Assembly (NCBI GenBank): GCA_022013205.1 | Contig: JAKLQT010000081.1 | Span: 1 to 6,093, forward strand | Direction: 5' to 3' | DNA from: Candidatus Omnitrophota bacterium | GTDB lineage: Bacteria; Omnitrophota; Gorgyraeia; B26-G9 | DNA: 6,093 nt | Part shown: positions 1 to 5,530 of the stretch, one piece after another | Position numbering within the stretch: position 1 is the stretch's first letter | Layout of the letters: the number at the start of each line of letters is the position of its first letter | Position numbers and translations under genes: made by a program | The notes under the pieces: model-generated | The model's input: only the letters and a program-made list of their open reading frames with translations | What the model was told of the DNA's origin: nothing | Database searches by the model: none

Positions 1-69
1 GCGCTCATTACCGCGGCTGGTGATATGATAAAAACAATGCTCTGCTTGTAATCGATAGGGGCGTGCCAT
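1..69 (-). CDS. Y1 (IS200/REP-associated) transposase, N-terminal fragment
   Basis: Read on the minus strand from an ATG at 69, the frame is open for 23 codons to the window edge, so only the first residues are present. It begins MARPYRLQ and contains FYHITSRGNER. Proteins of the Y1_Tnp family (IS200-like and REP-associated tyrosine transposases) typically start MARPLR...YHVTSRGNER, so the match is position for position in the conserved part. These enzymes cut and rejoin single-stranded DNA at hairpins, using one tyrosine and a HUH motif. Both catalytic elements would lie beyond the left edge and cannot be checked. No good ribosome binding site precedes the ATG, but a promoter-like sequence ends only 6 bases before it. 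Whether the gene is intact is unknown. Confidence 0.78.
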   Translation of the reverse strand, partial: MARPYRLQAEHCFYHITSRGNER

Positions 70-75
70 AGCACT

Positions 76-104
76 AGTCTACTGCTCTCATTAAACTTTG
101 TCAA
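76..104 (-). promoter_or_regulatory. Sigma-70-like promoter for the Y1 transposase
   Basis: On the minus strand a perfect -35 box TTGACA (104-99) is followed after exactly 17 bases by TAGACT (81-76), which matches 4 of 6 positions of the -10 consensus. The start codon lies 6 bases after the -10 box. Transcription would therefore begin about at the ATG, giving a leaderless or nearly leaderless message. This fits the absence of a clear Shine-Dalgarno sequence. It is a pattern match only. Confidence 0.42.
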
Positions 105-118
105 TTAGTTTGTACTTT

Positions 119-135
119 GGAGGGCTGACCCCTCT
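119..135. repeat. GC-rich hairpin upstream of the Y1 transposase (REP-like)
   Basis: GGAGGG (119-124) pairs with CCCTCT (130-135), with one G-U pair, around a five-base loop CTGAC. It lies 50 bases upstream of the Y1 transposase start. Y1 transposases act on such short hairpins at element ends or in REP sequences, so this may be a REP copy or the left-end hairpin. A plus-strand terminator is a weaker alternative: the following sequence (GCTTTCTGTTATTTTT) is T-rich but interrupted. Confidence 0.4.
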
Positions 136-383
136 GCTTTCTGTTATTTTTGCAATGATTTAAAGCTTTTTTACGCGACCCTCATTCTTTCCCGTGAGTG
201 GTAGGGACTGCAGGCGGGGCTTTTTTACTACCGGTATGTAATAAAATCTATTCCAATGCGGGTTTGGAAAGGGGTTTGTTTCTGCAAGCGTTTTTTTGTT
301 CTATCGGAAAAATTTGCTGGTAGAATGTGGACTTGGGGTATCTGGGGATGAAGCTTTGAATTGACGAATGATCGGGGTATTCA

Positions 384-455
384 GGCTGTGTTTTACCTTC
401 TCATGCATGACCATAAAAAAAATGAAGGTTAGGGAACTAAGGGGTAAGCACAGCC
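384..455. repeat. Imperfect inverted repeat of about 72 bases
   Basis: GGCTGTG (384-390) is exactly complementary to CACAGCC (449-455). The pairing continues inward through TTTTACC (391-397) with GGTAAG (443-448), using one bulged base and one G-U pair, for a stem of about 13 pairs. The enclosed loop carries a second inverted pair, ACCTTC (395-400) and GAAGGT (424-429), which overlaps the inner edge of the stem and would compete with it. On the minus strand an eight-T run (422-415) lies inside the structure, not after it, so a simple terminator is unlikely. It may be a REPIN-like double palindrome used by the neighbouring Y1 transposase. Confidence 0.4.
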
Positions 456-562
456 CCTTCTTTAAAGATACACTAAATAATTAATTTTTACTTTTGCAGT
501 CTGACTGTTCTATCAACAACTTTAAACAACACCCCTTATTCCCGCTATTCCCCTTAGACAAT

Positions 563-578
563 GAAGAGCTCGCTCTTC
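563..578. repeat. Short perfect hairpin downstream of the immunity-like gene
   Basis: GAAGAG (563-568) and CTCTTC (573-578) form a six-pair stem with a four-base loop CTCG. It lies about 95 bases past the stop codon of the minus-strand gene ending at 673. On that strand it is followed by ATTGTCTAAG, which is not a real T tract, so termination is only a weak possibility. Confidence 0.35.
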
Positions 579-579
579 G

Positions 580-652
580 ATTGGCAAGAAACTAAAAAAG
601 AACTATGCCAATAACTTTGATACTTTGATGTACGTTAGTTTCCTTAGTTTCC
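580..652. repeat. Cluster of short inverted and tandem repeats
   Basis: Three small repeats lie end to end. ATTGGCA (580-586) is inverted as TGCCAAT (606-612). ACTTTGAT occurs twice in tandem (614-621, 622-629). TTAGTTTCC occurs twice in tandem (635-643, 644-652). All are exact. Such clusters can mark slippage or old recombination junctions at the end of an exchangeable cassette. No function can be assigned. Confidence 0.4.
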
Positions 653-672
653 TTTATTTCTATTTCTATTAC

Positions 673-1155
673 CTAATAATAGTATCCCCCTGGATACTTT
701 TCCATATTCTCTTTCCTTACCAGTTCTTGCTCTTCCTTTATTTCAGCAAATTCTCCGTTGAATATCTCAGCGCCATGTTTTATTAATACGTTAGCATATT
801 GTTTTAATACTGATTCTATATAATCCTGTTTATACATTTTTTTTACTTTTGTATTACTAATATTTTTCTTTTCTCCTTTTAGTCTCATTAATGTTTCCAA
901 GAAAATCCATCGAGCTGGATCATATTTGCCAACTTCGTTATTTTTCAATTCAACAACATAAATTAAAATACCATCTCTTAAGTCATGAATAATAACCAAC
1001 CCGCATTGACCATTCATAAAAGTTAATTTTGTATAACATCCCTTATGTGTTGCGAAAAGCAATTTAAAGGAATATTTTTTAAATACTTGTTCAAAGCAAC
1101 TAAAACAAGCATCATGGAATCTTTTTTCAATACTTATGCTTTTGAAAAACATCAT
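673..1155 (-). CDS. Small cytoplasmic protein, putative immunity protein to the Rhs toxin tip
   Basis: This encodes 160 residues that I cannot place in a named family. It begins 21 bases after the stop of the Rhs gene, on the same strand, where the immunity gene of an Rhs or other polymorphic toxin normally sits. There is no signal peptide or membrane segment, so a cytoplasmic location is expected, consistent with neutralising a toxin inside the cell. The N-terminal half alternates hydrophobic and polar stretches as in a beta-rich fold (for example CGLVIIHDLRDGILIYVVEL). The C-terminal half looks helical and charged (LKQYANVLIKHGAEIFNGEF, then a Glu/Lys-rich tail). Two ATG codons are adjacent; the first has AAAGG 8 bases upstream. 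Hand-counted GC over 721-1080 is about 28%, far below the Rhs core. The gene is confident; the immunity role is inferred from position, size and composition only. Confidence 0.85.
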   Translation of the reverse strand: MMFFKSISIEKRFHDACFSCFEQVFKKYSFKLLFATHKGCYTKLTFMNGQCGLVIIHDLRDGILIYVVELKNNEVGKYDPARWIFLETLMRLKGEKKNISNTKVKKMYKQDYIESVLKQYANVLIKHGAEIFNGEFAEIKEEQELVRKENMEKYPGGYYY

Positions 1156-1163
1156 TTTCCCAA

Positions 1164-1168
1164 CCTTT
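1164..1168 (-). promoter_or_regulatory. Ribosome binding site of the immunity-like gene
   Basis: AAAGG on the minus strand lies 8 bases before the ATG at 1155, in the 21-base gap after the Rhs stop codon. It favours the first of the two adjacent ATG codons. The short gap suggests cotranscription with Rhs. Confidence 0.45.
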
Positions 1169-1176
1169 GATATTTT

Positions 1177-1611
1177 TTAAAAAGAAACTGGATATTTTCT
1201 GCGTCGCGGGTAATTTCTTGTGGCACGATCCTCCATTTGATAATAGCGACCTCTATCTTTTCTCCCTGGATCTAAACCTATGTCATAAATATCTCTATTT
1301 AAAGCTTTTTGTTTTAGGATCCACAACCAATTCAAACCTTCCAGAAAATCTAAATCTTTTTTTAACCACTCTGGCACATTAAAAATCTCAACATCTATGT
1401 TCGGATTTTCATTTTTAAATTTTACTTGAGCTTCTACAACCCTTTCCCATGTTTCTCCTATCATTACAACTTTTTGTTTTCTTCTCGATTTTTTACATTC
1501 TTTCGTTCTTTCTTTTTCTTGAGAATCTTTCCTATTTAATCCATTCCTATCCAATTCATTCGTAACATTGCCGAAGCCAAACTCTCCCATAGGAGGAATA
1601 CCCACTGCTTG
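1177..1611 (-). other. Variable C-terminal tip of the Rhs protein, putative toxin domain
   Basis: Residues 1069-1212 of the Rhs frame, immediately after DPWGL. A Gly/Pro-containing linker and a basic stretch (about 1095-1115, mostly Lys, Arg and Glu) precede the likely folded part. That part holds VVMIGETWERV (1116-1126), LNWLWILKQKAL (1161-1172), IYDIGLDPGRKDRG (1176-1189), YYQMED (1191-1196) and NYPRRRKYP (1201-1209). The order IGE-x2-RV, N-x2-WI, IYDIGLD, YxME, YP looks like a conserved pattern that I associate with other Rhs and polymorphic-toxin tails, but I cannot name the family or its reaction. The acidic and polar residues D1178, D1182, Y1192 and E1195 are the best candidates for an active site. 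Hand-counted GC over 1201-1560 is about 33%, against about 43% in sampled core lines. Confidence 0.7.
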
Positions 1612-4600
1612 TAGTCCCCACGGATCCTGATAATTCGTTGGATTATTCCCCACATAGCTGTAAAGATTCATCGAATCCGCATACCCAATCGGGTCCGTCT
1701 GCAAGAACCTGCCTAGTGCTGGATCATAATACCTAGCTCTATAATAATATAATCCTGTCTCTGTGTCCAGCCTTCTTCCTGTAAACCCATAACTATTTCC
1801 AATTGCAGATTCACTCAGCACTACATCATTTACATCCTTTATTGTTGTATTTCCGTATACATCATACTCATAAGATTCAACTACTATGCCTGAGGCATCT
1901 GTTAATGCGACTACCGAACCTAATCCATCCATGTGATAATAATATTTATTCGTTCCATCATCAAGAAGAATCGGCTCGTCAATTCCCGGCCCATACACAT
2001 ACTTCCTTAGCAATGTCCCGGAACCGTTATATTCCGCTATTACCTGATCACCGTCATAAACAAACCAGACGTCAGAAGACAGAGAACCGACGACAGATTT
2101 ATGAATGCGTCTGCCGAACGCATCGTATTCATAATCTATCGTTCCTTCAGTTGTTGTTGATTGCACCAATCGGTTATCAACATCATAGCTATAACTATTA
2201 GTTCCGTCATTTATTAGATTACCATTATTATCATACGCGAAAATAACTGCCTGAACTTGTGTATATTGATTAACATTGTTAGCGGTATAGGTTGTAGTGC
2301 CTGCTGTATCTGTCACTGTTGTTCTATTGCCCAGCTTGTCATAATTGTATGCTGTATCATCATGCTCATATCCATCAGGATAGTCTGCATTGGTTAATTG
2401 ATATATATCATCATACGTATAAGCATGCGTTCCGTTAGAGTCTGTTTTTGTTAGTTTGTTGCCGACATTATCATATTCATAATGTAGGGGCGCTCCTTGT
2501 GTGCGCCCGAGGTCAGTCAACCTATTCAGGCCATCATAGTTGTATGTGGTCTGTACGGAGTTAGCATAATCAAGCTGCATTCTTCTTGATAAAATATCAT
2601 AGCTGTATGAGGAAATATTCACAGCGGTCTTGTCCTTGATTGATGTTAATCTATTCATCTGGTCATATTCATAGGTAATATAATCAGCATCCGGATATGT
2701 AAGCCTGGTTCTATTTCCCAGGGCATCGTATTCATAATTAATGCCGCGGGCAGGATACTCTACAGATAGAACACGATCCAGATTATCGTAAGTGTAATTA
2801 ATTGTGCTATTAGAATCGGTAACAGACGTTAACCGACTGGCTATATCATAGGTATAATTAATTTCAGTTGTTTGATTATGATCTTTTCCGGTTACCCTGC
2901 CCAGCTCATCATAAATATAGTCAACTATATCATTTTTCCTGGTTATTTTTGTTATTAAGCGGGAGTCTTTATCATACGTATACTGCTCAGAAGTATTATC
3001 CGCGAATATCGTCATTGAGAGCCTATCAAGCATATCATATTCATAAATAGTTTCGTTATTTTTCGCGTCGATTATTTTCGTGAGTTTATTATTTTCACTA
3101 TATTCATAATTTGTAACAGCAGAGTTCGCGTCTCTTACCTGGATAAGCCTTGAGGCCTGATCATATACATAATAGGTATGATTTGCTTCTGAGTCTATTA
3201 TCTCTGTTCGATTACCTTCCTTATCATATACAAACGCGGTTAGTAAATACTCCGCTGTATTTTTATACTGCTTTATTTCAGTGAGCAAGTCCCTGGCATC
3301 ATATCCATATTCTATTGTCTGCCATTTGCTCTTTATGTCATTTGCCTGTCTTTCCAGCTTTATCAGTTTATTATTAGCGTTATAACTGAACCTGGCCTCA
3401 TAATTAAACGGGCTGGGAGCTATTACCTTTGTTAAACGGTTCAGATTGTCATACTCGAATACTGAAGCACTGCCCAAAGCATTGGTGATTGTCTTAACAT
3501 TGCCTAAGGCGTCATAGGCCATCCGGGTTTCAATATTCTTTGTATTGTCTTTTATATACGGCTCTTGATAATTCCTGATTGTTTTGCTTAAATAACCGGC
3601 AGCATCATATATATATTTTGTTATTGTTCCTCTTGGATCTGTAATCGTCTCTACCTGTCCATAATCATTATAGGTAAGATTTACAACAGGGCTTGTCCCC
3701 TGCACAGCAGGCAATGTGATTTTTTCCAGGTTGCCTTTATCGTCATAATCATAAGCACTAACATAGCCCAGCGGCGTAGTCCTGGTTTTGACATAATTAT
3801 AAGCGCTCTCATATGTATAAGCAGTCACTAAAGACTCCTCATCAGCAAAATCAGTCTGATTTATGGAAACTTTAGTCATGTTTCCCATCACGTCATACTC
3901 ATAATCAGTAGAGTTACGCTTTGGATATATTATTTTGGTTAACTGCCTTTTACTGTTATATTCATACCCGTATTCCTGTATAGGATATTCATCCTCAGGC
4001 TTTTCAAAGATTTGTTTATTACTTGTTGTACCGTCTTGATTAAAGTTATATACGACCTTATTTCCATTAGCATCATAAAATGTTGTCTTCAAGCTCTCGT
4101 ACTCAAAGGAGTACGTGCCCTGGCCGTATTTTTGGATGATTACCCGGCTATTATCATCATAGATATTTTCTAAATATAAGTTCCCCTCCGGGTCGGTTAT
4201 CTTAGCCAGGCGTTTTTCCGCGTCATATTCATATAGTGTCGTAGATTCTGTGCCTATATCTGTGGGCTTAGGGGTTAAGGCTTTTTCTAACAAGAAATCA
4301 GCGTTATACTCGTACTTATACTCACGCCCGGTAAAGTCAGTTATTGTGTTAATTTTATTGTTACTAGTATAAGTAATATTTATTCCCCTACCAGCGGTAT
4401 CAATTATTTTTATTAAACGATTACCCGTGTCATTTTCCAAAGTTATATTATTGCCATTTCTATCAGCAATTACTCTCAGCCTCCCTGCATCATCAAATAA
4501 ATACCGCTTTCCATGCTTTTCTTTTAATTCATATACACTTGCCATGCCGCTTGGGACTGTGCCCTGTAAGCCTGCTGGAATCGTAGAATAATATGTAAGC

Positions 4601-4815
4601 TGAGCATAGCTTTCATTGCTTTGATTTTCATATGTTCCATCACCTGTATCCTTGAACATATCAACCTTTCCATTGGGCATTTTAAGCGCGGCATAGTCAT
4701 ACTCTGTGTCAGTAACAAAGCTTATATAATAATCAAAAGAATGCGACCATCCTATTCCAAACGGCCCATCATATAATTCCTGGTTATTATAATATCTTTT
4801 AAAATCAAGCCCCAT
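1177..4815 (-). CDS. Rhs/YD-repeat protein with a C-terminal putative toxin
   Basis: This is 1212 residues from the first ATG in frame, but the open frame continues upstream to 4932 (1251 residues). Those extra 39 residues include DPVNLHNGYFDYTYQDFYIP, the usual opening of the DUF6531 region, so the ATG at 4815 is not the natural start. DUF6531 continues with YYNNQ and GPFGIGWSHSFDYY (residues 8-30). At least 23 repeats of the form [YF]xYDxxGRLxxI follow at roughly 20-residue spacing to about residue 950; they are expected to build the beta-cocoon that encloses the toxin. The Rhs-associated core spans about 958-1068, with GLGSVVALTD, RARYYDPALGRF, QTDPIGY and the final DPWGL (1064-1068), where Rhs proteins are normally cut. 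The last 144 residues are unrelated to the core. The true gene very likely begins with the signal peptide at 5084, cut off by a frameshift. No PAAR or VgrG sequence is seen, so export would be by a signal peptide and not by type VI secretion. An immunity candidate follows. Confidence 0.95.
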   Translation of the reverse strand: MGLDFKRYYNNQELYDGPFGIGWSHSFDYYISFVTDTEYDYAALKMPNGKVDMFKDTGDGTYENQSNESYAQLTYYSTIPAGLQGTVPSGMASVYELKEKHGKRYLFDDAGRLRVIADRNGNNITLENDTGNRLIKIIDTAGRGINITYTSNNKINTITDFTGREYKYEYNADFLLEKALTPKPTDIGTESTTLYEYDAEKRLAKITDPEGNLYLENIYDDNSRVIIQKYGQGTYSFEYESLKTTFYDANGNKVVYNFNQDGTTSNKQIFEKPEDEYPIQEYGYEYNSKRQLTKIIYPKRNSTDYEYDVMGNMTKVSINQTDFADEESLVTAYTYESAYNYVKTRTTPLGYVSAYDYDDKGNLEKITLPAVQGTSPVVNLTYNDYGQVETITDPRGTITKYIYDAAGYLSKTIRNYQEPYIKDNTKNIETRMAYDALGNVKTITNALGSASVFEYDNLNRLTKVIAPSPFNYEARFSYNANNKLIKLERQANDIKSKWQTIEYGYDARDLLTEIKQYKNTAEYLLTAFVYDKEGNRTEIIDSEANHTYYVYDQASRLIQVRDANSAVTNYEYSENNKLTKIIDAKNNETIYEYDMLDRLSMTIFADNTSEQYTYDKDSRLITKITRKNDIVDYIYDELGRVTGKDHNQTTEINYTYDIASRLTSVTDSNSTINYTYDNLDRVLSVEYPARGINYEYDALGNRTRLTYPDADYITYEYDQMNRLTSIKDKTAVNISSYSYDILSRRMQLDYANSVQTTYNYDGLNRLTDLGRTQGAPLHYEYDNVGNKLTKTDSNGTHAYTYDDIYQLTNADYPDGYEHDDTAYNYDKLGNRTTVTDTAGTTTYTANNVNQYTQVQAVIFAYDNNGNLINDGTNSYSYDVDNRLVQSTTTEGTIDYEYDAFGRRIHKSVVGSLSSDVWFVYDGDQVIAEYNGSGTLLRKYVYGPGIDEPILLDDGTNKYYYHMDGLGSVVALTDASGIVVESYEYDVYGNTTIKDVNDVVLSESAIGNSYGFTGRRLDTETGLYYYRARYYDPALGRFLQTDPIGYADSMNLYSYVGNNPTNYQDPWGLQAVGIPPMGEFGFGNVTNELDRNGLNRKDSQEKERTKECKKSRRKQKVVMIGETWERVVEAQVKFKNENPNIDVEIFNVPEWLKKDLDFLEGLNWLWILKQKALNRDIYDIGLDPGRKDRGRYYQMEDRATRNYPRRRKYPVSF

Positions 4816-4928
4816 GGCTCGAGCCGGAATATAAAAATCCTGATAAGTATAATCAAAGTAACCATTATGCAGATTTACAGGATCTGCCCCGCTATCTCCG
4901 GCTCCGACATTTCCTCCGCTGCTAGCAC

Positions 4929-5084
4929 CTAACTACCGCCAAGAGCAGGCATTTTTATCCCGTTGTTCCAGCACATAGGCACTACTCTTTCCGCTAAAGC
5001 AAGCAGCGGTACTGGAAAAAGTGAATTAATCATAAAAACTGTTAAGACGATTATTGAGCTGAGTTTTAATATTTTGTTTTTCAT
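4929..5084 (-). pseudogene. Signal-peptide start of the Rhs gene, separated by a frameshift
   Basis: An ATG at 5084 with AGGAA 9 bases upstream opens a 51-residue frame: MKNKILKLSS, a hydrophobic core (IIVLTVFMINSLFPVPLLAL), a probable signal peptidase I site after ALA (residues 29-31), then mature residues ending PALGGS before a TAG at 4931-4929. The Rhs body lies one frame away. It is open from 4932 onward and blocked by its own TAG at 4935-4933, so the two frames meet at one spot. Inserting one base there would give PALGGS-x-GASSGGN running into the DUF6531 region. This is the expected N-terminus of an exported Rhs protein, now out of frame. Either a recent one-base deletion or a consensus error would explain it. 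Confidence 0.8.
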
Positions 5085-5088
5085 ATGT

Positions 5089-5520
5089 TTAATTTCCTGA
5101 AGTATTTTTTATTATAATTATTCTGCCTCCTATTGCCGGGCCTTGTTTTGAATCAAAATAATTTACATCAATCTTATAATTATCGTTTCCATACAATCTG
5201 GTATCGAGCTCATACTTAAATGATAATACCTCAGGATTATTGTCATTTATTCCGGTTGTGCTATAGAGCAGCTCTCCGTTAATATAATACTTCACAGAAT
5301 ATCTATCCAGCTCAAAATCTGTTGGATAGGGCGAGATATCCAGGGTGATTATTCCGCCGGCAGTTTCCGCCTTTTTAAGGGGATTTAGAGAAGCCACCTT
5401 ATCTGTACTTTTTTTCGGTTTATGTATATGTATAGTAATCTGCTCAGAAAAAGCATTTACATCACTTAGCGCGACGCAAAATACTATTGTTAAAATTACT
5501 AATTTTTTAATATCTAACAT
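5089..5520 (-). CDS. Small secreted protein with an Ig-like fold
   Basis: This encodes 143 residues with a clear signal peptide (MLDIKK, a hydrophobic stretch from residue 7 to 19, likely cleavage after VNA at 23). There is no cysteine lipobox at the cleavage site, so it is probably soluble and not lipidated. After a linker rich in Lys and Ser, the second half reads like a single bacterial Ig-like domain of the Big_7/Big_9 kind: YSVKYYINGELLYSTTG (74-90), FKYELDTRLYGNDNYKIDVNY (101-121, as the paired strands around the usual D-T...G turn), and a final hydrophobic strand (134-137). The sequence between the two genes upstream is 8 bases, and the Rhs start follows after 4, so the three are probably one operon. 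A role in anchoring or escorting the Rhs protein is a guess from context. No catalytic motif is visible. Confidence 0.85.
   Translation of the reverse strand: MLDIKKLVILTIVFCVALSDVNAFSEQITIHIHKPKKSTDKVASLNPLKKAETAGGIITLDISPYPTDFELDRYSVKYYINGELLYSTTGINDNNPEVLSFKYELDTRLYGNDNYKIDVNYFDSKQGPAIGGRIIIIKNTSGN
5094..5098 (-). promoter_or_regulatory. Ribosome binding site for the signal-peptide start of the Rhs gene
   Basis: AGGAA on the minus strand lies 9 bases before the ATG at 5084 and inside the last codons of the upstream gene, whose stop is at 5091-5089. This tight coupling identifies 5084 as the original Rhs start, in place of the internal ATG at 4815. The 4815 codon has no such site: the bases before it encode conserved DUF6531 residues. 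Confidence 0.6.
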
Positions 5521-5525
5521 ACCCT

Positions 5526-5530
5526 CTCCT
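5526..5530 (-). promoter_or_regulatory. Ribosome binding site overlapping the upstream stop codon
   Basis: AGGAG on the minus strand sits 5 bases before the ATG at 5520 and shares bases with the TAG stop (5531-5529) of the FlgD-like gene. The overlap supports translational coupling and confirms the start of the Ig-fold protein. Confidence 0.65.

Larger units (their letters stand above)
70..672. other. Gene-poor interval between the Y1 transposase and the immunity-like gene
   Basis: About 600 bases in which I see no convincing protein-coding gene on either strand. The plus strand is G-rich between 240 and 390 and has short T tracts at 221-226 and 291-297. The longest minus-strand stretch (414 down to 160) is broken by a TAG at 303-301 and resembles no family I know. 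What is present is a cluster of small inverted and tandem repeats, listed separately. I find no convincing rho-independent terminator for the operon that ends at 673. Confidence 0.6.

Noticed and set aside
160..414. Minus-strand stretch that could be a decayed small gene (about 37 codons, a TAG, then about 46 more open codons)
   Set aside because: The translation is rich in Ser, Pro and Lys, resembles no family I know, has no ribosome binding site and overlaps the palindromic region. Chance openness in non-coding DNA is more likely.
415..460. Rho-independent terminator for the minus-strand operon, using AAGGGG/CCCCTT (439-459) and the T run at 422-415
   Set aside because: The stem and T run are separated by about 16 bases, and the stem competes with the larger palindrome, so the geometry does not fit an intrinsic terminator.
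1803..2201. Plus-strand open frame of about 130 codons opposite the Rhs repeats
   Set aside because: It is the antisense of YD repeats: rich in His, Leu, Ser and Thr, with no domain and no ribosome binding site. The Rhs frame on the other strand explains the sequence. Shorter frames at 1167-1382, 2868-3050 and 5345-5656 (plus) and 4524-4718 (minus) fail for the same reason.
1620..4600. Regular TCATA-rich motifs about every 60 bases on the plus strand, resembling a repeat array
   Set aside because: These are the reverse complement of codons for the YxYD motif in YD repeats. The intervening sequence is coding and variable in length, so it is neither a CRISPR array nor a DNA-level tandem repeat.
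4925..4945. Programmed -1 ribosomal frameshift joining the signal peptide to the Rhs body
   Set aside because: The shift would be in the -1 direction, but the site reads GGT AGT TAG with no X-XXY-YYZ slippery heptamer, and I see no strong downstream stem. A mutation or sequence error is simpler.
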